Assembly (NCBI RefSeq): GCF_004216895.1
Contig: NZ_SGXE01000005.1
Span: forward strand, 119,777-183,776
Reading direction: 5' to 3'
Length of the DNA stretch: 64,000 nt
DNA from: Aquimarina brevivitae
GTDB lineage: Bacteria > Bacteroidota > Bacteroidia > Flavobacteriales > Flavobacteriaceae
The position numbers were made by a program, and so were the translations under genes. The notes under the pieces are model-generated. The model did not search any database and was not told the DNA's origin. It saw nothing but the letters and a program-made list of their open reading frames with translations. Shown here piece after piece: positions 52,661 to 61,052 of the stretch. The number at the start of each line of letters is the position of its first letter. Positions within the stretch are counted from its first letter, which is position 1.

Positions 52661-52856
52661 ACGATTCCTATTATAGCTTTTATATATTCACAATTATAAG
52701 TACTATCTACTTAAAATTGTTAAGTAAAGATACAGATTAATTCAATCCACTAATTAATTAGATAAAGGAATACGAACTTAAAATAACAAACAAAAACCAA
52801 ATATAAACGGAGAGATGCTACGTGAAGAAAAAGCAAACTTTTAAGGTATAAGAATA

Positions 52857-52888
52857 AAAAAATCCACTCTAAAGAGAGTGGATTTTTT
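52857..52888 (-). terminator. Terminator after tRNA-Val(TAC)
   Basis: AATCCACTCT and AGAGTGGATT pair around a 4-nt loop; on the minus strand a T run follows. It starts 2 bp beyond the tRNA 3' end. Confidence 0.88.
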
Positions 52889-52890
52889 AG

Positions 52891-52965
52891 TGGGCAATGA
52901 GGGATTCGAACCCCCGACCCCCTCGGTGTAAACGAGGTGCTCTGAACCAACTGAGCTAATTGCCC
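52891..52965 (-). tRNA. tRNA-Val (anticodon TAC)
   Basis: 75 nt on the minus strand. Acceptor GGGCAAT pairs with ATTGCCC, D arm GCTCAGTTGGTTCAGAGC, anticodon arm CCTCG-TTTACAC-CGAGG (anticodon TAC, reading GUA and GUG), T arm GGGGGTTCGAATCCCTC. CCA is not encoded. Confidence 0.96.
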
Positions 52966-53050
52966 TTGTTTAGTTAACAATCATTCTTCCTGATTGCGGA
53001 TGCAAATATAGCACAGTTTTATTCTCTACCAAAAGTTTTTTAAATAAAAA

Positions 53051-54241
53051 TTAAATTATTTCTGCTACTACAAAAGTACTACCACCCACAAAGACTAAAT
53101 CCCTTGTCGTAGCAGCTTCTTTAGCAGCTTGGTACGCTTCTTTGACACTGCTAAACCGGTGTCCTTTTAGCCCAAAATTTTTTGCGTTTTTTTCTAAATC
53201 CTCAGCGGCAAGCCCTCTAGGTAGATCAGGTTTGGCAAAATAATAAATAGCATCCGTAGGAAATAATGGCAATATTGCATCCAAATCCTTATCCTGAACC
53301 ACGCCCAAAACGATGTGAAGGATATCATAGGGCACTTCTTTTAACTGAGCAATTACATATTGTAATCCGTCTTTATTGTGCGCTGTATCACAAATTACCC
53401 TAGGATTATCCTGAAGTTGCTGCCATCTGCCTAATAAACCAGTGTTCTTTATCACATTCTTTAAACCCATCTTAACGGCTGTTTCGTCAATTTTCCAACC
53501 CAAGTTTTTAAGGATCTTAATGGTCTGCAAAACAGTTCGTTTATTTTCTGTTTGATAGTTACCTCTCAGATCAGTTTCATATAACGACCCGGTATAGTTT
53601 TCTGCATAATAAATGGGGCTTTGGTTTTCCTGAGCTTTAGTTACAAAAACGGGTTTTGTTTCGGCTACTGCTTTGCCAATAACTACAGGAATGCTTGGTT
53701 TTATAATTCCGGCTTTTTCTCCAGCAATCTTAGCCAAAGTATTACCTAAAAAAGCAGTATGATCCATCCCAATATTAGTAATTACTGAAACTTCTGGTAT
53801 TACAATATTCGTAGAGTCTAACCGTCCGCCCATGCCCACTTCTATGACGGCGATATCCACTTTTTGTTTTGCAAAATAGTCAAAAGCCATTCCCACGGTC
53901 ATTTCAAAAAAAGAAAGACGGTTACTTTCAAAAAATTGTTGATGATCTTCGATAAAGGCAATCACCTCTGATTCCGCGATCATCTCTCCATTGATTTTGA
54001 TCCGTTCTCGAAAATCTTTAAGATGAGGAGAAGTGTATAACCCGGTCTTATACCCTTGTTCTTGTAAAACAGAGGCTAGCATATGGCTGGTAGAACCTTT
54101 ACCATTAGTTCCAGCTACGTGAATAGACTTAAACTTATTTTCAGGATTATTCAAATAATTAGCCAACAGCTGAGTGTTGGACAGATCAGCCTTATACGCC
54201 GTTGCTCCCTGCCTTTGGTACATAGGCAACTGCGCAAACAT
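53051..54241 (-). CDS. folC: Dihydrofolate synthase / folylpolyglutamate synthase
   Basis: Adds glutamate to dihydropteroate and to folates. 396 residues from ATG 54241; P-loop HVAGTNGKGSTSHMLASVL, GLYTSPHL, VEVGMGGRLDSTN, NIGMDHTAFLG and CDTAHNKDGLQ are all present. Upstream of this ATG the frame stays open and reads INYQDTLDW, which matches the family N terminus (usually Met-x-Tyr-Gln-x-Thr-Leu-Asp-Trp-Met). In that case the start would be ATC at 54268 or ATT at 54277, both non-standard. The coordinates given are the conservative choice. Confidence 0.95.
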   Translation of the reverse strand: MFAQLPMYQRQGATAYKADLSNTQLLANYLNNPENKFKSIHVAGTNGKGSTSHMLASVLQEQGYKTGLYTSPHLKDFRERIKINGEMIAESEVIAFIEDHQQFFESNRLSFFEMTVGMAFDYFAKQKVDIAVIEVGMGGRLDSTNIVIPEVSVITNIGMDHTAFLGNTLAKIAGEKAGIIKPSIPVVIGKAVAETKPVFVTKAQENQSPIYYAENYTGSLYETDLRGNYQTENKRTVLQTIKILKNLGWKIDETAVKMGLKNVIKNTGLLGRWQQLQDNPRVICDTAHNKDGLQYVIAQLKEVPYDILHIVLGVVQDKDLDAILPLFPTDAIYYFAKPDLPRGLAAEDLEKNAKNFGLKGHRFSSVKEAYQAAKEAATTRDLVFVGGSTFVVAEII

Positions 54242-54396
54242 CCAGTCTAAAGTATCTTGATAGTTGATTGGAGAAATATTTATAATTTAATAATACATTG
54301 TACACGCTATATTATGTCGAAATTTCTTTACAATCAAGAAGAAAATTACGCATTAACTAAAACCATTAAAGATCAACAATAGGTATGATAATTCAT

Positions 54397-55284
54397 TTAC
54401 TCTCCAAGACCGAAAGTGACTTCCACAAAACCAATTTGCCGTTCAGGAGCATTCGGGTCTGGTTTCCATCTAAAGGTAAGTGCTGTCCGTTTAGCAGGGT
54501 CTAGCAGACAACTCGCATTATTCGTCGTTCCTTTGACTCCAGGAGTTGCTTGAATTACTTTCCCAGACCTATCAACGACTATTTTTACTACTACTCTACC
54601 CGATTCATTGCATTCCTGCACCACCTTAGAATTCGTGGGTCTGCCGCGTCCATTTAATCCATAACCTACACCGCCTGAACCACCGGGTCCCGGTTGTCCA
54701 TAATAGCTAGTAGCATAGGGATCACCATCTGGATTTCCTTTATCACCACTGCTCGTATCATTGCCTTCCCCACCCTTTTTAGCATTTCCATCAGTTTCTG
54801 GTCCATTGGCAAAACTGTCCAAGATATCCAAAGTGGATTTATCTGGTTTAGGGTCTGGCTTTTTTTCTTCTACCTTCTTATCAGTAGGTGTTACCTCTTT
54901 TTTGGTTTCAGTAGCCTCCTTTTGCTTTTCAGGTTTTTCTGTTTTTTCAACAGGTTCTTTGTTTGGTTTTTTATCAATGACCGGAGCCTCTTCATTATCT
55001 TGAGTGACTAACTCTTCTTCTAACTCAGCAACCTCACTACTTTCTTGAGGCTCAGAGGGTGTCTCCTCTGGAGTTGTTTGTTTTGGAGTAGTCTTCACTA
55101 ACTCATTAGGCTGTATGGTACCAGAACCTGTTATACTGTTACCAAAATTAACTGCGATCCCCCTTTCTGGCGGAGGATCCAAATAGGTAACTCCTAGATA
55201 CAGTAATAACAAAACAATGACCGCGTGTATAATGGTCGTTAACACGAATGATTTCCGTTTATATTTTGTATCTAAATTGAACAT
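54397..55284 (-). CDS. TonB-family energy transducer
   Basis: 295 residues: one N-terminal membrane helix (about 13-30), a long periplasmic linker rich in Pro, Glu and Lys (KPNKEPVEKTEKPEKQKE type, about 75-170), a Gly-rich segment (GQPGPGGSGGVGYGLNGRG) and a TonB-like C-terminal domain (VVVKIVVDRSGKVIQATPG, about 215-295). It transmits the proton-motive force from ExbB-ExbD to outer-membrane receptors, or could serve a Tol-like system. It lies 2 nt after exbD in one operon. Confidence 0.9.
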   Translation of the reverse strand: MFNLDTKYKRKSFVLTTIIHAVIVLLLLYLGVTYLDPPPERGIAVNFGNSITGSGTIQPNELVKTTPKQTTPEETPSEPQESSEVAELEEELVTQDNEEAPVIDKKPNKEPVEKTEKPEKQKEATETKKEVTPTDKKVEEKKPDPKPDKSTLDILDSFANGPETDGNAKKGGEGNDTSSGDKGNPDGDPYATSYYGQPGPGGSGGVGYGLNGRGRPTNSKVVQECNESGRVVVKIVVDRSGKVIQATPGVKGTTNNASCLLDPAKRTALTFRWKPDPNAPERQIGFVEVTFGLGE

Positions 55285-55286
55285 AT

Positions 55287-55679
55287 TTACTCTGGTCTAA
55301 CGGCCAATATGACTTTATATTTATTTCTATTGGCGATATCCATCACACTTACTGCTTTTTCGATAGGCACACCTTCCTCAGCCCTTAGTATAATCGTCGG
55401 CTCATTTTTACCGGATAGCTTAGCGCGTAACGTACTTTCTAAACTACTTTGGCTTACACGTTCTTCATCAATATAATACTGCAACTTATTGGTAATGCTT
55501 ACAGATATATTTTGAGTACTGGAGCTTTTACCTTTGGCTTTAGGTAAAATTAAATCCAAAGCTTCTGGTGTAATGGTCGGAGAAGTAAGTAAAAAGAATA
55601 CTAATAACAGAAATACAATATCTGTCATCGAACTCATACTAAACTCTGGACTCACCTTATTTCTTCCTCTTAAATTCAT
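55287..55679 (-). CDS. exbD: ExbD/TolR-family biopolymer transport protein
   Basis: 130 residues with one membrane helix (about 19-35) carrying the functional Asp in SSMTDIVFLLLVFFLL, and a small periplasmic domain ending KYKVILAVRPE. Couples proton flow to TonB. Separated by 1 nt from exbB and 2 nt from the tonB-like gene. Confidence 0.93.
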   Translation of the reverse strand: MNLRGRNKVSPEFSMSSMTDIVFLLLVFFLLTSPTITPEALDLILPKAKGKSSSTQNISVSITNKLQYYIDEERVSQSSLESTLRAKLSGKNEPTIILRAEEGVPIEKAVSVMDIANRNKYKVILAVRPE

Positions 55680-55680
55680 A

Positions 55681-56379
55681 TTATGCAGGTTCGTTAAGTA
55701 AGTCTAAGAAATCTACTGCATTAGCCTCCATAGTATGGATAACTTTATCCGTTCTTACCACCAAATGGTTATAACCGATGTAAGCAACAATACCTACGAC
55801 CAAACCTGCCACAGTTGTGGTCATTGCGGTATAAATCCCCTCAGCTAATGATCCCATATCTGCATTACCTTCACTTGTTGACAGATCATGGAATGCTAAA
55901 ATCATACCAATTACTGTTCCAAGAAACCCTATCATAGGAGCAGCACCTGCCACGGTTGCAAGTATACTCACATTTTTTTCGAGTTTATAAACCTCTAATC
56001 GGCCAGCATTTTCAATAGCTTTGTTGATATCTTCAAGAGGGTGACCAATTCTGGAAATTCCTTTTTCTGTCAAACGAGCTACTGGATTATCCGTTTGTGC
56101 ACAAAGTATTTTTGCAGATTCTAGTTTTCCACCGGCTACATTATCTCTAATTTGATGCATAAAATTCACATCATATTTAGAGGCTGCTTTAATAGCAAAA
56201 AGTCTTTCAAAATAAATATAAACAGCTACAAAAAGGAGTACAAAAAGAATAGCTATAATAATGACACCTGCAGGACCACCACTAAGTAATAAGTCCATTA
56301 ATGAAAGTGTCTTTTCAGTCTCCTGATCTACATCACTAGTAGATTGCATCAATGATATCAGCAACGATAAATGCTTCAT
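55681..56379 (-). CDS. exbB: ExbB/TolQ/MotA-family proton channel subunit
   Basis: 232 residues with three membrane helices (about 33-54, 140-162, 180-202). Characteristic segments are the first helix GPAGVIIIAILFVLLF, LATVAGAAPMIGFLGTVIGMI and GIYTAMTTTVAGLVVGIVAYIGYN with the pore-lining Thr residues. First gene of the exbB-exbD-tonB operon. A short palindrome lies 20 bp upstream. Confidence 0.94.
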   Translation of the reverse strand: MKHLSLLISLMQSTSDVDQETEKTLSLMDLLLSGGPAGVIIIAILFVLLFVAVYIYFERLFAIKAASKYDVNFMHQIRDNVAGGKLESAKILCAQTDNPVARLTEKGISRIGHPLEDINKAIENAGRLEVYKLEKNVSILATVAGAAPMIGFLGTVIGMILAFHDLSTSEGNADMGSLAEGIYTAMTTTVAGLVVGIVAYIGYNHLVVRTDKVIHTMEANAVDFLDLLNEPA

Positions 56380-56398
56380 AAGTTTAAGTTAATTTAAG

Positions 56399-56412
56399 GT
56401 TAGTATACTAAC
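56399..56412. promoter_or_regulatory. Palindrome upstream of exbB
   Basis: GTTAGTATACTAAC is a perfect 14-bp palindrome 19 bp before the exbB start. It may be an operator for the exbB-exbD-tonB operon; it lacks a T run. Confidence 0.35.
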
Positions 56413-56450
56413 GTTACTATTTGGGGTTAAGTATATTTAGATTTAGGATT

Positions 56451-57920
56451 TTATAAAAAGTAAATGATTCCTAACAATCCTACTCCTCCTAAAACAATGG
56501 TATAAGGAAAAGCCATTTTAACCATTTTCATATATGACAACCCAATTAATGGCGCTAAAGAAGAGGTTAACAAAAATAAGAACGCTGCCTGACCATTAGG
56601 TGTTGCAACACTCGGTAAATTTGTCCCAGTATTTATAGCTACAGCTAATTTTTCGAACTGTTCTCTGGTAATTTGCCCGTTATCAAACGCCTGTGCTACC
56701 TCTCCAATATATACCGTAGCAACAAATACATTATCACTGATCATTGAGAGTAACCCATTTGCCATATAAAACATAGCCGGTTGATCTTGTGGGTTTAAGG
56801 TCAATGCCCAATCAATAATTGGTGTAAAAAGATGTTGGTCGTGGATCATTGCTACTACTACAAAAAAGACCACCAATAAGCCTGTAAAGGGAAGCGCTTC
56901 TTCAAAAGCTTTACCTAGCTGATGTTCTTCGGTGATCCCCATAAATGCAGTTTGTACAATAATTAAAGCTAAACCAATGAATCCAACCGGAGCAAGATGC
57001 AAGGCCAATCCAACAATTAGTAGTAGTGCAGATACACCCTGAACAATTAATCCAAATTTTGATTTTTCGGATCGGTTAGCATCTTCTTCTTTAGTATAAT
57101 TCTCTATTATTCTTCGTGCAACATCCGGCAACTTATCACCAAAGCCAAACCACCCTGTTTTTTCTAATAAAATCGTGGTCAGCAAACCTGCACCTAACAC
57201 GGGTAATGAAACATGCATCATTTCTAAGAAGAACTGAATAAAATCCCATCCCATTCGCTCTCCAATAAGTAAATTTTGAGGTTCACCCACTAACGTACAC
57301 ACTCCTCCTAGAGCTGTACCCACTACTCCATGCATCACTAGACTTCTTAAGAAACTACGAAATTGCTCCAAGGTTTCACCGCTTAATTCTTTGCGATCTA
57401 ACACTCCACTGTCATCATAATCCCCTGATCCAGAATGAATTTTATGATACACTCCATAAAACCCAACGGCAACACTAATCAGTACTGCAGTTACCGTCAA
57501 GGCATCTAAGAAGGCTGATAAGATTGCTGATAAGAAAACAAAGAGCAATGACAATACCATCTTCGACCGTATCTTAGTAAACACTTTACTGAAGATATAC
57601 ATCAATAGGGGTTTCATAAAATAAATACCCGCAACCATAAATACTAAAAGCAAAACTACCTCTAGATTTTGATCCACCTCGTGATAGGCATTATGTGGCG
57701 TGGTCAAATTAAGTGCTAAAATTTCAATAGCAAGTAATCCTCCTGATTGCAGTGGGTAGCACTTTAAAGCCATCGCCAGGGTAAAGATAAATTCCCCGAT
57801 AAACAACCAAGCAGTAATGGTTTTACCTAAAATATAAAAGGAAAAAACATTAAAAATTAGAAATCCAATCATTAAGAATTTAAACCATCTTGGGCTGTTT
57901 CCTAAAAAATATTTAAACAT
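56451..57920 (-). CDS. nhaB: Na+/H+ antiporter NhaB
   Basis: 489 residues, about 12 membrane helices. Long stretches follow the NhaB family closely: [72 protein letters not shown] and [19 protein letters not shown]. The membrane Asp in FLDALTV is present. It exports Na+ in exchange for protons, which suits a marine habitat. It lies 26 bp downstream of the glutamate dehydrogenase gene and 71 bp upstream of exbB on the same strand. Confidence 0.95.
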   Translation of the reverse strand: MFKYFLGNSPRWFKFLMIGFLIFNVFSFYILGKTITAWLFIGEFIFTLAMALKCYPLQSGGLLAIEILALNLTTPHNAYHEVDQNLEVVLLLVFMVAGIYFMKPLLMYIFSKVFTKIRSKMVLSLLFVFLSAILSAFLDALTVTAVLISVAVGFYGVYHKIHSGSGDYDDSGVLDRKELSGETLEQFRSFLRSLVMHGVVGTALGGVCTLVGEPQNLLIGERMGWDFIQFFLEMMHVSLPVLGAGLLTTILLEKTGWFGFGDKLPDVARRIIENYTKEEDANRSEKSKFGLIVQGVSALLLIVGLALHLAPVGFIGLALIIVQTAFMGITEEHQLGKAFEEALPFTGLLVVFFVVVAMIHDQHLFTPIIDWALTLNPQDQPAMFYMANGLLSMISDNVFVATVYIGEVAQAFDNGQITREQFEKLAVAINTGTNLPSVATPNGQAAFLFLLTSSLAPLIGLSYMKMVKMAFPYTIVLGGVGLLGIIYFL

Positions 57921-57946
57921 AATTGCTTCTATTTATTCATTTACTA

Positions 57947-59173
57947 TTAAACCAGTTGAGTAAGCGCAATTTCAAACGCAGTTTTACTGATATTTACTTT
58001 TTCTCTATTTTTATCATGGATGGCTTCCATCGCCTTTTTAATACGATCAGAGGTGTCCAAAAATATAGCTTCATCCGTCATTTGTACTTTTCTTTCCATA
58101 AAATAGGCAAAAACTCTTGCCATTCCACAATTAGAAACAAAGTCAGGTATCAGACTTATCTTTTCATCTGTAAACTCCATAATTGGACCAAAAAAGATCT
58201 CCTTATCCGCAAAAGGCACATTCGCTCCACAAGATACCACTTCTAATCCCGCAGCGATCATTTTTGAAATTTGATCCTTGGTAATTAACCGCGATGCTGC
58301 ACAAGGAGCAAATATATCGGTTTGAATCGACCAGATCTTTTCATTCATTTCATGAAAGGGAATCAAAGACTCGTGGTATAATTTATTACCTTGCTTCGTT
58401 AGGTATAATGATTTTATTTCTTCAAAAGTAAATCCATTTTCGTTTATTAACCCACCTGCGTGGTCAATAATCCCAACAACTTTTGCACCCATTTCAGCCA
58501 AATAATAGGCCGCAGCGGAGCCAACATTACCAAACCCCTGAACAACTGCTTTTTTTCCTTTTACATTTCCGCCATAAATGTCATAATAGTGACGTACAGC
58601 TTCAGCGACCCCATATCCAGTGATCATATCCGCTACCGTGTACTTTCGGGAAACATCGGGTGAAAAGGTGGTGTTTTCCAAAACTTTTATCACACCTTGT
58701 CTTAACTGCCCTATTCTATTAATTTTATCAGCTTCAGTAGGTTGAAAATGACCGTTAAAAACCCCTTCCTGTGGATGCCAAACACCACACTCTTCTGTAA
58801 TAGGGATTACCTCGTGTATTTCATCAACATTCAAATCTCCCCCGGTACCGTAATAGCTTTTTAATAGAGGCGAAACTGCTTTATACCATCGTTTCAGCAC
58901 ATCTTTTTTTCTAGGGTCATTGGGGTCAAAGTTTATTCCGGATTTTGCCCCGCCTATAGCTGGACCCGAAACGGTGAACTTGACCTCCATCGTTTTTGCC
59001 AAAGATAACACCTCATTCATATCCAATCCTTGACGCATACGTGTACCTCCACCTGCAGCCCCTCCCCGTAAGGAGTTAATAACTGTCCAGCCTTCGGCGT
59101 CCGTCTCTGAATCTTTCCAATTGAATACTATCTCTGGTGCTTTATCTTCGTATTTCTTTAATAATTCTTTCAT
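57947..59173 (-). CDS. Glu/Leu/Phe/Val-type dehydrogenase, probably glutamate dehydrogenase
   Basis: 408 residues. The dimerisation and catalytic part shows SLRGGAAGGGTRMRQG, MEVKFTVSGPAIGGAKSGI (catalytic Lys) and GTGGDLNVDEI. The NAD(P)-binding part has VVQGFGNVGSAAAYYLAEMGAKVVGI, followed by ADIFAPCAAS-type residues and SCGANVPFAD. The enzyme interconverts glutamate and 2-oxoglutarate plus ammonia; a branched-chain amino acid substrate cannot be excluded. May be co-transcribed with nhaB. Confidence 0.92.
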   Translation of the reverse strand: MKELLKKYEDKAPEIVFNWKDSETDAEGWTVINSLRGGAAGGGTRMRQGLDMNEVLSLAKTMEVKFTVSGPAIGGAKSGINFDPNDPRKKDVLKRWYKAVSPLLKSYYGTGGDLNVDEIHEVIPITEECGVWHPQEGVFNGHFQPTEADKINRIGQLRQGVIKVLENTTFSPDVSRKYTVADMITGYGVAEAVRHYYDIYGGNVKGKKAVVQGFGNVGSAAAYYLAEMGAKVVGIIDHAGGLINENGFTFEEIKSLYLTKQGNKLYHESLIPFHEMNEKIWSIQTDIFAPCAASRLITKDQISKMIAAGLEVVSCGANVPFADKEIFFGPIMEFTDEKISLIPDFVSNCGMARVFAYFMERKVQMTDEAIFLDTSDRIKKAMEAIHDKNREKVNISKTAFEIALTQLV

Positions 59174-59602
59174 TGTGGTTGTTCAATTTACTGTAATTAC
59201 TATCTAAATGATAACTTTAGTTTCTCTTCAATCTTAATTAAAAATCCTCCTTGTGGAGGTCAAAGCTGTGTCATATAATTTAGATTAACAATAAATTGAA
59301 TAAATGATTTATCGGCATTTCACAAATATATAAAACTATATTCCTCTAAATCTTAAATGAATTTAAAATTATGGTATAATTATAAACCATTTTTACACTC
59401 CAAATACTTCCCTCAGTAGCTCCTTATTCAGAAATAAAATAAATTGTGAAAATCGTATTTGCAAAAAACAAAAAAAACAGCTAATCAATCATTTTATAGA
59501 GTATATTTGTGAGATTAATAAAAAAAAAGGAATTATACCTTTTTATTTTCATCAAAAAGTAGAAATTGTGTATTATGCACGCACAGTAAATTTTCTTATA
59601 AT
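59174..59602. other. Intergenic region between divergent gdh-like and acyl-CoA dehydrogenase genes
   Basis: About 430 bp without a gene. A small hairpin CCTCC-TTGT-GGAGG lies at 59248-59261, and TATATTTG at 59502-59509 is the likely -7 box of the acyl-CoA dehydrogenase gene with a leader of about 90 nt. No suitable TTG lies upstream of that box. Confidence 0.5.
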
Positions 59603-60745
59603 ATGGATTTTAAATTAACAGAAGAACAACTAATGATCCGCGATGCGGCACGTGATTTTGCTAAAGCTGAATTACTATCCGGAGTAATAGAGCGGGATTC
59701 TAAACAAGAATTCCCTGCTGAGCAGGTAAAAAAAATGGGAGAGTTAGGGTTTTTAGGTATGATGGCATCGCCAGAATATGGCGGTGGTGGAATGGATACA
59801 CTATCCTATGTACTGGTAATGGAAGAGCTTTCGAAAATTGATGCATCTGCATCGGTTATTGTTTCGGTTAACAATTCATTGGTTTGCTGGGGGCTTGACA
59901 CCTATGGAACTCCTGAGCAGAAAGAGAAATACCTTACTAAACTTACAACCGGAGAATCTATTGGTGCTTTTTGCTTGTCTGAGCCAGAAGCAGGAAGTGA
60001 TGCTACCTCTCAACGTACCACTGCAATAGATAAGGGAGATCATTATCTACTAAATGGAACCAAAAACTGGATTACAAACGGAGGTACCTCTGACTACTAT
60101 TTAGTAATTGCTCAAACAGATAAAGAAAAAGGACACAGAGGAATAAACGCATTCATCGTTGAGAAAACATGGGATGGTTTTGAAATCGGGCCTAAAGAAG
60201 ACAAACTAGGTATTAGAGGAAGTGATACGCATTCCTTGATCTTTAATGATGTTAAAGTACCTAAAGAAAACCGTATCGGTGAAGATGGCTTTGGATTTAA
60301 GTTTGCTATGAAAACCTTAGCTGGTGGTCGTATTGGTATTGCTGCACAGGCGCTAGGAATAGCTGCTGGTGCTTACGAGCTTGCCAAAGAATATTCTAAA
60401 GTTAGAAAAGCCTTTGGTACGGAAATTATGAATCACCAGGCGATTGCTTTTAAACTTGCGGATATGCATACCAAGATTGAAGCTGCCAGAATGTTAGTTT
60501 ACAAATCTGCAGTGGATAAAGATAATGGAGATGATTATGATTTATCTGGTGCTATGGCCAAGCTATATGCTTCTGAAGTAGCTATGGAAACTGCTATCGA
60601 AGCAGTACAAGTACACGGAGGTAACGGATATGTAAAAGAATATCACGTGGAACGTTTAATGAGAGATGCTAAAATCACTCAGATCTATGAAGGAACTAGT
60701 GAAATTCAAAAAATTGTAATTTCTAGAAGTATTCTTAGAGATTAA
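59603..60745 (+). CDS. Acyl-CoA dehydrogenase
   Basis: FAD enzyme of fatty acid or branched-chain acid oxidation, 380 residues, the usual length. Signature 1 is GAFCLSEPEAGSDATSQRT; the FAD/ETF region is YSKVRKAFGTEIMNHQAIAFKLADM; signature 2 is VQVHGGNGYVKEYHVERLMRDAKITQIYEGTSEIQ, with the catalytic Glu in YEGTSE. Short-chain or medium-chain preference is likely from this pattern but not certain. Stands alone between its promoter and terminator. Confidence 0.95.
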   Translation: MDFKLTEEQLMIRDAARDFAKAELLSGVIERDSKQEFPAEQVKKMGELGFLGMMASPEYGGGGMDTLSYVLVMEELSKIDASASVIVSVNNSLVCWGLDTYGTPEQKEKYLTKLTTGESIGAFCLSEPEAGSDATSQRTTAIDKGDHYLLNGTKNWITNGGTSDYYLVIAQTDKEKGHRGINAFIVEKTWDGFEIGPKEDKLGIRGSDTHSLIFNDVKVPKENRIGEDGFGFKFAMKTLAGGRIGIAAQALGIAAGAYELAKEYSKVRKAFGTEIMNHQAIAFKLADMHTKIEAARMLVYKSAVDKDNGDDYDLSGAMAKLYASEVAMETAIEAVQVHGGNGYVKEYHVERLMRDAKITQIYEGTSEIQKIVISRSILRD

Positions 60746-60771
60746 ACGTTACAATAATAGAGTATGATAAC

Positions 60772-60802
60772 AAGGGTGCAGAAATTTTCTGTACCCTTTT
60801 TT
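60772..60802 (+). terminator. Terminator after acyl-CoA dehydrogenase gene
   Basis: AAGGGT and CAGAA pair with TTCTG and ACCCTT (one G-T mismatch) around a 3-nt loop, then a T run. Confidence 0.85.
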
Positions 60803-60918
60803 AATGCTTTTATTTTAAATATCCTGTGCATAAACTTCAGGATAGTTTAAAATTAAAAGTAACCTTAGTACTGATGCTTTACATTGATAATTTACATATT
60901 GACATAATTAAACACACT

Positions 60919-60942
60919 AATTGTAAGTTTAAACTTACAATT
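60919..60942. promoter_or_regulatory. Perfect 24-bp palindrome upstream of the hybrid histidine kinase
   Basis: AATTGTAAGTTT is followed immediately by its reverse complement, without spacer. It lies 75 bp upstream of the -33 element of the kinase promoter and after a good terminator, so an operator is more likely than a second terminator, although Ts follow it. Confidence 0.45.
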
Positions 60943-60993
60943 TTTAACAACAAAAACTGTAAAAAACGTTTTTTAACTATTATAATGTGTTTT

Positions 60994-61027
60994 TTGGCGT
61001 TTTTTTAATTTTTTTTACATATATTTG
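60994..61027 (+). promoter_or_regulatory. Promoter of the hybrid histidine kinase gene
   Basis: TTG at 60994-60996 and TATATTTG at 61020-61027, 23 bp apart, 25 bp before the ATG. Confidence 0.6.
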
Positions 61028-61052
61028 AAAACCCCAAAATCGATATTCGTAT

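Noticed and set aside
52750..52980. 76-codon minus-strand frame
   Set aside because: It covers the complete tRNA-Val(TAC) gene and its terminator; the frame is a by-product of the tRNA sequence.
60826..61008. 60-codon frame on the plus strand before the hybrid kinase
   Set aside because: It runs through the 24-bp palindrome and the kinase promoter, begins inside the region after a terminator, and its product has no protein-like features.
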